Positions 1 through 7,023 of a stretch of 14,834 nt of DNA are shown here, in pieces; positions within the stretch are counted from its first letter, which is position 1, and every line of letters begins with the position of its first letter. Source of the DNA: Bacteroidales bacterium. Its GTDB lineage: Bacteria > Bacteroidota > Bacteroidia > Bacteroidales > VadinHA17. Where the stretch lies: positions 3,269 to 18,102 of the forward strand of contig PMNJ01000168.1 of NCBI GenBank assembly GCA_003162595.1. Direction: 5' to 3'. The notes beneath the pieces were generated by a model that was not told the DNA's origin, did no database searches, and saw nothing but the letters and a program-made list of their open reading frames with translations. Position numbers and translations under genes: made by a program.

Positions 1-2
1 TA

Positions 3-638
3 CGATTTTCTATGATCGGATTTGAATCTAAATCATTTCTTGTTAGCTACTTCAAAGAGAATTCAATAAAAACCATCTATCTTGACCCAAAATCATATTT
101 TTTAACAGAAGTTAAAGTGTTCTTTCATAGAACTAAAGAAATAACATTAGGTACTCCGGTTATTTCCGATGCACTTAAATCGGGTTTTGAAAATAATAAT
201 TTAGGTTCCGAATTGGGAATAAAGGTTGATACAAAAGGACAGGTGAAATTAGAAGATATAAATCTTAATGTGGCCACTTGTACCTATGATTCAGTTACTT
301 ATAGACTAAATATCTACAAAATAATAGATAAAGAAGAATATAAAAATATTTTAACTGAACCAATTTATATCTCCTTTTCAAAAGACAAAATCGATAAGGT
401 TATAACTTTCGATCTTAGGAAATACTCAATATTAATCGAGGGAGAAGTTTTAATAACATTGGAGCTATACAAAGATTTAGGTGAGGGTAGATTATTGTTT
501 TACACCCAGTATTTTACCGGTTATACATATCATAAAAAAACGAGTCAGGGGAATTGGATGAAAGCACCCGGATTAGTCGGAATGTATCTTCATGGTCAAT
601 TAATAAAAGGGGCCCTGCATAACTCTAAGAAAATCTAG
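3..638 (+). CDS. Carboxypeptidase-regulatory-like domain protein, C-terminal part (cut by window start)
   Basis: The reading frame is open to the left edge (codons before the first ATG at 12 read R-F-S), so the true start lies outside the window. The visible part begins inside a CarboxypepD-reg-like (transthyretin-like) beta-sandwich: an IGFESK stretch, then LDPKSYFLTEVKV, the usual end of that domain. The remainder resembles the all-beta C-terminal region found in many Bacteroidota proteins of this type (GSELGIKV, SVTYRLNIYKI, KTSQGNW), which is usually about 150-180 residues. Such proteins are secreted or surface-associated, but their role is generally unknown. The last 20 residues (from about GMYLHGQ) look less typical than the rest. 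The family call rests on remembered motif patterns; function is not inferred. No terminator was seen after the stop. Confidence 0.7.
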   Translation, partial: RFSMIGFESKSFLVSYFKENSIKTIYLDPKSYFLTEVKVFFHRTKEITLGTPVISDALKSGFENNNLGSELGIKVDTKGQVKLEDINLNVATCTYDSVTYRLNIYKIIDKEEYKNILTEPIYISFSKDKIDKVITFDLRKYSILIEGEVLITLELYKDLGEGRLLFYTQYFTGYTYHKKTSQGNWMKAPGLVGMYLHGQLIKGALHNSKKI

Positions 639-713
639 TATTCTGACTGCTAAAAACCCTAAGTGAACTTTCATAATAATCTTCGTGTTTCTTTGTAGTA
701 AGAATATTCAAAA

Positions 714-884
714 ATGGACGAATTTATATTAATCTTCAGACACGAAGATGGCCTCAAGGTAGCCTCACCGGAACAAATACAAGTCTGGATGCAACAAACA
801 AGAGAATGGATGGGTGGAATTGCTGCCCGGAATAAACTGTCAGTCGGAAATAGCGTGGAAGTCCGTAAAATAGCGAATCATTGA
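714..884 (+). pseudogene. YCII-related protein with internal deletion (56 aa)
   Basis: A 56-residue ORF too short to have been called routinely. Its N-terminus (MDEFILIFRHEDG, then ASPEQIQVWMQQTREWMGGIAARNKLS) matches the first half of YCII-related (YciI-like, DGPF-type) proteins, normally about 110-120 residues. Its last ten residues (NSVEVRKIA) match the family's usual C-terminus. The central half, including the DGPF/GGY region, is absent, so the two ends are joined in frame at about 846-851, around the Gly-Asn codons. In the family a Gly-Asn pair is common both after the N-terminal helix and just before the VEVR end, so a deletion between short repeats is plausible (inference). It lies 3 nt upstream of the CDF transporter and may be co-transcribed with it. 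Probably non-functional as a YCII domain. Confidence 0.7.
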
Positions 885-887
885 ATT

Positions 888-1775
888 ATGGAATTCAACC
901 ATTCTCATACTCAAAATGTCAAATTAAGTAGTGCCTTTAAGATTGGTATTACAATAAATATTATATTCATCGTTGCGGAAGCCCTGGCTGGCTATATTTC
1001 TAACTCCATGGCTTTAATGGCTGATGCAGGTCACAACCTCAGCGATGTTCTGGCTCTCGTATTTTCATGGATCGCAGTTATTATATCCCAAAGACAACCA
1101 ACTCTGAAATTTACCTACGGATTTCGTCGTTCCACAATACTTATTGCTTTGCTTAATACAATACTCTTACTCTTAGCAGTCAGTTTTATTATCTTCGAAA
1201 CTGTTCAAAGACTTCATAAGCCAATGCAGATAAATGCTAACAGTGTTATGATTGTGGCAGCTGTTGGTATTGGGGTAAACGCATTTACTGCATGGCTATT
1301 TATGAAGGGAAAAAAGAACGATCTTAATATCCGGAGTGCTTTTGTTCATTTCATGGCCGACGCCCTGGTATCCCTTGGAGTAGTGATAGCAGGAATAATT
1401 ATGACGTTCACAGGTATCCAATGGATTGATTCACTGGTCTCTTTCGCAATTATTGCGGTTATTCTATACAGTTCGTATAAACTGTTAATAGATTCTGTTA
1501 ATCTTGCTCTGGATGCCGTTCCCGATAATATTAAGATCGACCATGTTCTTGAGTATTTTGCCAATCTTCCGGAGGTGACAGGCGTTCATGATTTGCATAT
1601 CTGGTCTCTGGGAACTACTGATGCTGCCCTGACAGTGCATCTTACAACCTCTGTCCAGACGAACGTAAGTTTTATTAGTTCAATTCAGCATTCCCTTAAT
1701 GAGCAATTTAATATAGAGCATTCAACCATTCAGGTGGAATTTGGGGGAATGGAAGATTGTGGTAATAAATTTTAG
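888..1775 (+). CDS. CDF-family divalent metal cation (Zn/Cd/Co type) efflux transporter
   Basis: A 295-residue cation diffusion facilitator, full length for the family. It exports Zn2+ or similar divalent ions from the cytoplasm across the inner membrane in exchange for protons. Six membrane segments lie between about residues 17 and 205. The two transport-site motifs are visible: DAGHNLSD in TM2 (H49, D53) and HFMAD in TM5 (H154, D158), the His/Asp pattern associated with Zn/Cd selectivity. The cytoplasmic C-terminal domain (about 210-290) keeps GVHDLHIWSL and the HSTIQVE strand (H234, H237, H278), regulatory metal-binding positions in CzcD/YiiP relatives. A short His-containing N-terminus (NHSH) precedes TM1. 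The ATG is 3 nt after the YCII relic, suggesting one transcript. The substrate is inferred from motifs only. Confidence 0.93.
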   Translation: MEFNHSHTQNVKLSSAFKIGITINIIFIVAEALAGYISNSMALMADAGHNLSDVLALVFSWIAVIISQRQPTLKFTYGFRRSTILIALLNTILLLLAVSFIIFETVQRLHKPMQINANSVMIVAAVGIGVNAFTAWLFMKGKKNDLNIRSAFVHFMADALVSLGVVIAGIIMTFTGIQWIDSLVSFAIIAVILYSSYKLLIDSVNLALDAVPDNIKIDHVLEYFANLPEVTGVHDLHIWSLGTTDAALTVHLTTSVQTNVSFISSIQHSLNEQFNIEHSTIQVEFGGMEDCGNKF

Positions 1776-1830
1776 TATCCATAGCCATTTCTAAACAAAC
1801 CTCTTTTTAAAATTGTTAATCAGGCATAAT

Positions 1831-2706
1831 ATGAAATTAAATTTTCTCCCTCTCCTGCTTTTTCTGCCTTCATTTGTCATGGCCCAGGAGCCTGACAGTA
1901 GTTCCGCAATCTTTAATATGAGAGAAGCGGAACGGCATTTTGCACAGGCATCTCTAATGATTGGACGCAATGCAGCATTTGCGGAATATTTTACAGATTC
2001 TTCCGCTATATTCACAGATAAATGGCTGACCAACGGGAAACAGTTTTTTAAAGATCTGAAAGCCTCCCCTGTTGTACTGAAGTGGGAACCCGAGTTTATG
2101 GATATTTCCGCCAGTTGTGATTTCGGGATCAGCACAGGACCATGGGAAACACAGGAGTACCGTCCGAACACTGCTCCTATTGCAACGGGATACTTCCTCA
2201 CTGTTTGGAAGAAACAAAAAGACGGAGAATGGAAAGTAATTCTGGACGGTGGTTCAACAACTCCTGCAATAAGTGGTTCCAAACACAATTTTTCATTCCC
2301 TCCCGGAGCTGACAAACCTGTATCGAACCCGCCTGAAATAAATGTAGAATTATCATGTAAAGAATTAATGGACAGGGAGGAACAAATTCTCGAGGAATGG
2401 GAAAGGAGTCCGCTCCCATCCTCTTACACCGAATTTCTTTCACCAAATGTAAGGATTCAATTCAATGGACATCTTCCGACCACAAATGCTGATACAATAA
2501 ATTCCCTGATCGCCCATTTCGACAAAAACCTCACATGGAAGTCATCCGGCTCAGGGGCGGCAACTTCAGGTGATATGGGATTCACATACGGGCTACTGGA
2601 AATTCCCGGCAAACCTGAAGTAATCAAAGGACATTATGTAAGGATCTGGAAGAAACAACCGGGAGCCGACTGGAAAATTGTACTGGAGATGATGAATTTG
2701 AATTAG
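1831..2706 (+). CDS. Secreted protein with two NTF2-like (DUF4440/SnoaL-type) domains
   Basis: A 291-residue protein starting at ATG 1831. An in-frame TTG at 1813 would put six polar residues before the hydrophobic stretch, so ATG is preferred. Residues 1-19 are a signal peptide (hydrophobic core LLLFLPSF, end VMAQ), so it is exported. Two related cone-shaped domains follow, at about 28-150 and 165-291. Each begins with a helix of the form REAERHF/MDREEQI, has a central WK..ASGD-like strand region and ends with an x-IWKKQ-x-W-KI-V-L strand; the first has FLTVWKKQKDGEWKVILD, the second VRIWKKQPGADWKIVLE. This is the DUF4440-like NTF2 fold, often of unknown ligand. The two halves appear to be an ancient duplication. 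No catalytic residue can be assigned. No clear operon partner. Confidence 0.75.
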   Translation: MKLNFLPLLLFLPSFVMAQEPDSSSAIFNMREAERHFAQASLMIGRNAAFAEYFTDSSAIFTDKWLTNGKQFFKDLKASPVVLKWEPEFMDISASCDFGISTGPWETQEYRPNTAPIATGYFLTVWKKQKDGEWKVILDGGSTTPAISGSKHNFSFPPGADKPVSNPPEINVELSCKELMDREEQILEEWERSPLPSSYTEFLSPNVRIQFNGHLPTTNADTINSLIAHFDKNLTWKSSGSGAATSGDMGFTYGLLEIPGKPEVIKGHYVRIWKKQPGADWKIVLEMMNLN

Positions 2707-2867
2707 TTTTTCAAGTTTTTGAAGTTTCCCATTAGGTCTCAAAAGTACCGATCAAAAGGTGAAAGGAATTCACCCAAAATGTTTGCTGAAAATCTGTTTT
2801 GATGCCGAACATATTGATATCATATTTTGTTTTTCCTCTATATATGGGTTGATCTTATAAATTGAAT

Positions 2868-2890
2868 TAATATTTCGGTGCTCTGCACCT
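2868..2890 (-). repeat. REP-like hairpin unit 1
   Basis: Read on the minus strand this is a 5-bp stem GGTGC-AGA-GCACC with a 3-nt loop (stem-loop at 2877-2889), followed by GA and AATATTA. The same layout recurs in the three units below. Confidence 0.7.
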
Positions 2891-2915
2891 GTTATTTGGT
2901 TTAACAAATACGTTT

Positions 2916-2943
2916 CTACAAATATTGCGCAGCTCTGCTGCTT
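2916..2943 (-). repeat. REP-like hairpin unit 2 (alternative stem)
   Basis: On the minus strand the stem-loop at 2929-2941 reads GCAGC-AGA-GCTGC, followed by GC and AATATTTGTAG. The loop and tail match the other units, but the stem differs at paired positions (GGTGC/GCACC versus GCAGC/GCTGC), so pairing is conserved while sequence is not. Confidence 0.65.
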
Positions 2944-3023
2944 TGAATATATAATAGTTGGCATGCCAGGTTATTACTATTTCTGGCTGGTATTTGCAGA
3001 ACAGCTGCATTAAATTAGTCATA

Positions 3024-3051
3024 AAGGTGCGTAGCACCGTAATATTTGTAG
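3024..3051 (+). repeat. REP-like hairpin unit 3
   Basis: Plus-strand stem-loop 3026-3038, GGTGC-GTA-GCACC, followed by GT and AATATTTGTAG. It is opposite in orientation to units 1 and 2. Confidence 0.7.
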
Positions 3052-3074
3052 GTAAAGGTTTATACCAGAAGTTG

Positions 3075-3101
3075 AAGGTGCAGCGCACCGTAATATTTGC
3101 A
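3075..3101 (+). repeat. REP-like hairpin unit 4
   Basis: Plus-strand stem-loop 3077-3089, GGTGC-AGC-GCACC, followed by GT and AATATTTGCA. It lies 51 nt downstream of unit 3 in the same orientation. A more degenerate palindrome (GCAG...CTGC at 2996-3008) lies between units 2 and 3 and may be a decayed fifth copy. Confidence 0.7.
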
Positions 3102-3208
3102 TTAAAAGATAGGATTAAAAATAATAAAACCCGGATTTTTCATTATAACAATATATTTCTGTTTAAACTTAGGGAAGAAACACCTAAAAATATTAAAAAA
3201 TATAAATC

Positions 3209-3634
3209 ATGAAAAAAGTTACACCTTTTCTGATGTTCGATAACAATGCTGAAGAAGCAATGGAATTTTATGTCTCAATTTTCAAAAATTCAAAAATTAT
3301 CGACAACGGAACATTCGAAATTGATGGTCAGCAATTACTCGTTTTCAATGGTGGTCCGTATTTCAAATTCTCCGAGGGAATATCACTTTTCATAAATTGC
3401 GATACACAGCAGGAAGTTGATGAGCTTTGGGAAAAGCTTTCAGTGGGCGGGGGGAAAAGCCAGTGTGGCTGGGTTAAAGACAAATTTGGTGTTTCATGGC
3501 AAGTTGTCCCTTCCGTTCTTAGAAAGATGCTGAATGATCCTGATCCGGTAAAATCGAAAAGGGTTATGGATGTAATGCTCAAGATGAATAAAATCATTAT
3601 AAAGGATCTTGAAAAAGCATATAATCAAAAATAA
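3209..3634 (+). CDS. PhnB-type / 3-demethylubiquinone-9 3-methyltransferase-like VOC-fold protein, shortened
   Basis: A 141-residue protein of the PF06983 group (PhnB-like, glyoxalase/VOC superfamily). Family landmarks: TPFLMFDNNAEEAMEFYVSIF at the N-terminus, FNGGPYFKFSEGISLFINC (about 46-64), ELWEKLS, then CGWVKDKFGVSWQVVP (about 86-101) and the C-terminal LNDPDPVKSKRVMDVMLKM helix. Members commonly have about 160 residues, with a loop and strand of about 20 residues between KNSKI and the EFELDGQ strand. Here KNSKI (26-30) passes almost directly to TFEIDGQ (35-41), so that segment is missing. Whether the fold tolerates this is unclear. Despite the methyltransferase name, members have no demonstrated methyltransferase motif and most have unknown substrates. 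The downstream DUF1801 gene starts 5 nt after the stop, so the two are likely co-transcribed. Confidence 0.85.
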   Translation: MKKVTPFLMFDNNAEEAMEFYVSIFKNSKIIDNGTFEIDGQQLLVFNGGPYFKFSEGISLFINCDTQQEVDELWEKLSVGGGKSQCGWVKDKFGVSWQVVPSVLRKMLNDPDPVKSKRVMDVMLKMNKIIIKDLEKAYNQK

Positions 3635-3639
3635 AAACC

Positions 3640-4026
3640 ATGCGTCTAGCCTCTAAAGATATAGATGAATATATCGGACTGCAGTCTGAAAATAAAAAAG
3701 GCATTTTGTCCGAAATACGACAGACAATTAAAAAGGCAGTTCCTGAAGCTGAAGAACTCATCAGCTATCAGATGCCTGCTTTCCGGTTTCATGGAATGTT
3801 GGTCTGGTATGCATCCTTCAAAAATCATTATTCAATCTTTATACGCCATCATATATTGAGCGTTTTTAAAGACGAGTTGATACCTTTCGGGTTATCAAAA
3901 TCGAAATCGGCAATAAAAATCCCCTTAAACGAACCGGTGCCCATCCAACTCCTTACAAAAATTGTAAAATATGGTGCAAAAGTAAACCTGGAAAATGCAC
4001 AATTAAAAACCAAAGGGGGAAAATAA
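3640..4026 (+). CDS. DUF1801 (YdhG-like) domain protein
   Basis: A 128-residue cytoplasmic protein of normal length for the family. The characteristic DUF1801 features are present: DIDEYIGLQ at residues 7-15, IRQTIKKAVPEAEELISYQMPAF (about 26-48), then GMLVWYASFKNH (52-63) and a C-terminal IKIPLNEPVP strand-turn with a terminal helix. B. subtilis YdhG of this group has been proposed as a frataxin-like iron chaperone, but many members are uncharacterised, so the role here is open. It starts 5 nt after the PhnB-type gene. In many Bacteroidota the PhnB, YCII, VOC and DUF1801 families occur in the same neighbourhoods, as here. Confidence 0.85.
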   Translation: MRLASKDIDEYIGLQSENKKGILSEIRQTIKKAVPEAEELISYQMPAFRFHGMLVWYASFKNHYSIFIRHHILSVFKDELIPFGLSKSKSAIKIPLNEPVPIQLLTKIVKYGAKVNLENAQLKTKGGK

Positions 4027-4040
4027 TTCTCTCTTTTATT

Positions 4041-4048
4041 TATCTTTG
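4041..4048 (+). promoter_or_regulatory. Bacteroidota -7 promoter box upstream of flippase gene
   Basis: TATCTTTG matches the Bacteroidota -7 consensus TAnnTTTG exactly and ends 5 nt before the ATG at 4054, so the transcript would be nearly leaderless. No convincing -33 TTTG was found at the expected distance. This placement supports ATG 4054 as the start and a transcription unit beginning here. Confidence 0.5.
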
Positions 4049-4053
4049 ACTGC

Positions 4054-5559
4054 ATGACAGCTATTAAACGCCTGGCCGGCCAGACTGCCATTTATGGTAT
4101 TCCAAGTGTTCTGGGCCGAATTCTTGGTTATCTGCTGGTTCCTCTGTACACCCGTGTATTCCTTCCCGGAGAATATGGTACGGTTAATGTATTCTATTCT
4201 TACGCTTCCTTACTTATGGTTATCCTTACTTATGGGATGGAAACTGCTTTCTTCCGGTTCAACGAACATGAGCAGGATCGTGAGAAAGTGTTCAGCACAG
4301 GAATGATTTCACTTATCATTTCATCTCTCCTTTTCCTGCTGATGGTTTCATTCTCCGCCGGAAATGTGGCTCGGTGGATCGAGTATCCTGATCACAGAGA
4401 ATATGTCATCTGGTTTGCATGGATCCTTGCCCTGGATGCAATTTCAGCTATACCTTTTGCTTATCTCCGTGCTCAAAACAGACCGTCCCGTTTTGCATGG
4501 ATTAAAATGACCAATATCTCTGTCAATATTGTACTTAACCTCTTCTTCCTGCTTTTATGTCCCTTCATCTTAAAACATTATTCAGAAACTCTTCCCGGAA
4601 GATTTATTTCATTAATCTATCGGCCGCACTGGGGAATTGAATATATTTTTATTTCAAATCTGATAGCCAGCAGCCTGACCCTTGTCATGCTTTTACCTCA
4701 GATTTCTGTTGTCCGGTGGAAGATACACCCTGATTTATGGAAAAGAATGCTGCTTTATGCATTCCCCCTGCTTTTTGCAGGTATGGCCGGAATTGTAAAT
4801 GAAACATTTGACCGGCTTTTACTTCGCTATTTATTACCGAAAGACATTGCCTCCTATCAGGTCGGTATTTATGCTGCATGTTATAAGATCTCCATCCTTA
4901 TGACAATATTTATCCAGGCTTATAAGTATGCTGCAGAACCTTTCTTCTTTGCCCAGGCAAAGGAAAAAGATGCCAGGGAGGTTTATGCGAGGATTATGGA
5001 TTATTTCATAATAACTGTTTCCCTGATCTTCCTTGTCACCATGCTTTTTCTTGATGATTTTATTATGCCGGTTCTTGTTGGGAAAAAGTATTGGGAAGGA
5101 AAGGGAGTCATACCTGTTTTAATGATGGCAAACCTTTTTCTGGGAGTCTATTATAATCTTTCGATCTGGTATAAGCTAACTGCCAAAACCTCATGGGGGG
5201 CATGGCTTTCCCTGGTCGGCGCTGTTATTACACTTGTGCTGAACTTTTGGTGGATACCGCTAAGTTCTGATCATCTTATCTACGGATATTATGGCTCAGC
5301 CTGGGCAACTTTCATTTGCTACGGGTCTATGATGATCCTCTCCTACCTGATCGGTCAAAAATATTTCCCTGTAAAATATAACCTCTTAAAATTTGCCGGT
5401 TACCTTGGGCTTTCAGTTCTCCTGTATGCAATCAGTTCCGTTATCAAACCTGAATTGTCAGTACTTCGGATAGGGTTTCATACAATCCTCCTTCTGATCT
5501 TTCTCGGGATTGTATATCTGGTTGAAAAGCCCACAATTTCAATTGTCAGGAACAGATAA
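4054..5559 (+). CDS. Polysaccharide/oligosaccharide flippase (Wzx-like, MOP superfamily)
   Basis: A 501-residue integral membrane protein with about 12-14 hydrophobic segments. The N-terminus carries the family signature TAIYGIPSVLGRILGYLLVPLYTR, followed by FLPGEYGTVNVFYSY; charged residues are few and lie in loops. The pattern of paired helices with a central loop near residue 180-200 is typical of lipopolysaccharide or capsule flippases, which move lipid-linked glycans across the inner membrane. Length matches the Bacteroidota family of oligosaccharide flippases. No glycosyltransferase genes lie next to it, so its glycan cannot be guessed. It is the first gene of a long same-strand run, and the VIT-type transporter begins 20 nt after its stop. 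Start chosen at 4054 because of the -7 box directly upstream. Confidence 0.9.
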   Translation: MTAIKRLAGQTAIYGIPSVLGRILGYLLVPLYTRVFLPGEYGTVNVFYSYASLLMVILTYGMETAFFRFNEHEQDREKVFSTGMISLIISSLLFLLMVSFSAGNVARWIEYPDHREYVIWFAWILALDAISAIPFAYLRAQNRPSRFAWIKMTNISVNIVLNLFFLLLCPFILKHYSETLPGRFISLIYRPHWGIEYIFISNLIASSLTLVMLLPQISVVRWKIHPDLWKRMLLYAFPLLFAGMAGIVNETFDRLLLRYLLPKDIASYQVGIYAACYKISILMTIFIQAYKYAAEPFFFAQAKEKDAREVYARIMDYFIITVSLIFLVTMLFLDDFIMPVLVGKKYWEGKGVIPVLMMANLFLGVYYNLSIWYKLTAKTSWGAWLSLVGAVITLVLNFWWIPLSSDHLIYGYYGSAWATFICYGSMMILSYLIGQKYFPVKYNLLKFAGYLGLSVLLYAISSVIKPELSVLRIGFHTILLLIFLGIVYLVEKPTISIVRNR

Positions 5560-5579
5560 ATTCATAATAAAATCAGAAA

Positions 5580-6290
5580 ATGACAACTACTAAAGTAATA
5601 CATAAAGAAGAGCATCTGAGAAGTTCAGATTTCATAACAGACATTGTCATCGGAATGTCTGATGGATTGACAGTCCCATTCGCGCTGGCTGCAGGTTTAA
5701 GCGGAGCGGTTCAGCACAATTCAATTGTTATCACAGCGGGCATTGCAGAAATTGTTGCCGGGAGCATTGCAATGGGTTTAGGCGGCTATCTGGCAGGTAA
5801 AACCGAGCAGGAACATTATGAATCTGAACTGAAAAGAGAATATGATGAAGTGGAGGATATTCCTGAAGAAGAAAAGAAAGAGATAAAGGTTGTTTTTGCA
5901 TATTACGGGCTTAATGAATCAACTCAAAATACAATTGCAGATGAACTGGCAAAGGACAAAGATAAATGGGTTGATTTTATGATGAAATACGAATTAGGTC
6001 TGGAAAAACCGAATGTGAACAGGGCAAGGAATAGTGCAGCTACAATAGGCATTTCATATATAATTGGTGGTTTAATTCCCTTAACAGCATACTTTTTTAC
6101 CCAGACTCCGTTGCAGGGATTAAAGATATCAGCTTTATTGACTGTGATATGTTTGTTTCTTTTTGGCTATTTTAAAAGTAAGGTAACAGGGCAACCACTG
6201 TTTAAAGGAGCTTTAAAGGTCACTATGATTGGCATAACTGCTGCTGCCGCTGCATTTTTGGTTGCGAAGGCTTTTAACAACCTGTTTTAA
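5580..6290 (+). CDS. VIT1/CCC1-family iron/manganese transporter
   Basis: A 236-residue member of the VIT (vacuolar iron transporter, CCC1/DUF125) family. Five membrane segments are predicted: about 20-42, 48-72, 152-173, 179-196 and 210-232. The first helix has the conserved DIVIGMSDGLTVPFALAAGLSG with D28, and the second ends GGYLAGKTEQEHYESELKRE. The cytoplasmic insert (about 75-150) is Glu-rich (E76, E78, E81, E83, then VEDIPEEEKKE) and corresponds to the metal-binding domain described for plant VIT1. In bacteria such proteins are thought to move Fe2+ or Mn2+ out of the cytoplasm or into compartments. It is followed after 37 nt by the DUF1003 gene and then a TonB-dependent receptor, consistent with metal handling (inference). 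Confidence 0.88.
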   Translation: MTTTKVIHKEEHLRSSDFITDIVIGMSDGLTVPFALAAGLSGAVQHNSIVITAGIAEIVAGSIAMGLGGYLAGKTEQEHYESELKREYDEVEDIPEEEKKEIKVVFAYYGLNESTQNTIADELAKDKDKWVDFMMKYELGLEKPNVNRARNSAATIGISYIIGGLIPLTAYFFTQTPLQGLKISALLTVICLFLFGYFKSKVTGQPLFKGALKVTMIGITAAAAAFLVAKAFNNLF

Positions 6291-6327
6291 CTGAAACTCT
6301 TACATTTCCAATTTATAAATTGAAAAA

Positions 6328-7023
6328 ATGAAAAGCTTTATATCCAATAATGAAATAAAAAGCGGGGAAGAGGTAAAAGCCCATTATGTGCGTGAAAGTA
6401 TTTTCAATCTCATAAAATCAGAATATTCGGGTTTTAATGAAGATTGTTACATTTCATTGGACGAATTAAATCATTACAGAAGGCAGTATCTTTCCTCACT
6501 TATAACACAGGAAACCGGTGAAATAGATGCTCTTGATAAAGACGTTATGGAGGCTATCAGGAATAATTCTGTGCTCTCAGAGAATATAGAAGAAGCCATT
6601 GAAGAGAATTTTACCCTTGGTCAAAGACTGGCTGACAAGATTGCAACATTCGGAGGAAGCTGGACTTTCATCATAATCTTCTTTGTATTTATACTTGCCT
6701 GGATGGGGATTAATATATGGATTTTGGTAACAAAATCGTTTGATCCTTTTCCATTTATTCTTTTAAACCTGATACTTTCATGCCTGGCAGCAATTCAAGC
6801 CCCCATAATCATGATGAGCCAGAACAGAAAAGAACAAAAGGACAGATTACGGGGTGAAAATGATTATAAAATCAATCTTAAAGCTGAGATTGAGATTAAA
6901 CTATTGGGTGAAAAAATTGATCACATGATTGTCCACCAGAATAAAAAACTACTTGAAATACAAGAGATTCAGACTGACTACCTGGAAGATCTGATGAATG
7001 AGATAAAAGGAAAAGAAAAATGA
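6328..7023 (+). CDS. DUF1003 membrane protein
   Basis: A 231-residue protein whose C-terminal half is a typical DUF1003 domain: LGQRLADKIATFGGSW (97-112), two membrane helices (about 112-134 and 141-163) separated by a short SFDPFPF loop, the signature LNLILSCLAAIQAPIIMMSQNR, and a charged coiled-coil region (KEQKDRLRGENDYKINLKAE, on to about 225). The N-terminal 95 residues are soluble and acidic with a possible Cys at 40. DUF1003 has no established function; proteins often sit next to metal transporters of the Mn/Fe type. Its stop overlaps the start of the TonB-dependent receptor (ATGA at 7020-7023), indicating translational coupling, which ties it to outer-membrane uptake. Confidence 0.88.
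   Translation: MKSFISNNEIKSGEEVKAHYVRESIFNLIKSEYSGFNEDCYISLDELNHYRRQYLSSLITQETGEIDALDKDVMEAIRNNSVLSENIEEAIEENFTLGQRLADKIATFGGSWTFIIIFFVFILAWMGINIWILVTKSFDPFPFILLNLILSCLAAIQAPIIMMSQNRKEQKDRLRGENDYKINLKAEIEIKLLGEKIDHMIVHQNKKLLEIQEIQTDYLEDLMNEIKGKEK

Larger units (their letters stand above)
2707..3208. other. Intergenic stretch without a supported gene; holds REP-like hairpins
   Basis: About 500 bases, strongly A/T rich at both ends. No reading frame shows family resemblance. An open frame at 2958-3212 runs through two of the hairpin repeats and is low-complexity Lys/Ile-rich, so it is not called. The middle (2868-3101) is occupied by small palindromic repeats listed separately. The last 30 bases before 3209 are almost all A and T, as is usual upstream of Bacteroidota starts. 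Confidence 0.7.

Noticed and set aside
1813..1830. TTG start for the NTF2-like protein
   Set aside because: It would add a charged stretch before the signal peptide; ATG 1831 gives a normal signal peptide.
1791..2315. Minus-strand open frame of 174 codons opposite the NTF2-like gene
   Set aside because: It lies fully antisense to a gene with a signal peptide and clear domains, and its translation has no family features.
2707..2730. Rho-independent terminator after the NTF2-like gene
   Set aside because: Only a weak A/T-rich TTCAA...TTGAA palindrome without a GC stem was found.
2958..3212. Plus-strand open frame of 84 codons before the PhnB-type gene
   Set aside because: It translates two REP-like hairpins and A/T-rich leader and overlaps the next start; no resemblance to a protein family.
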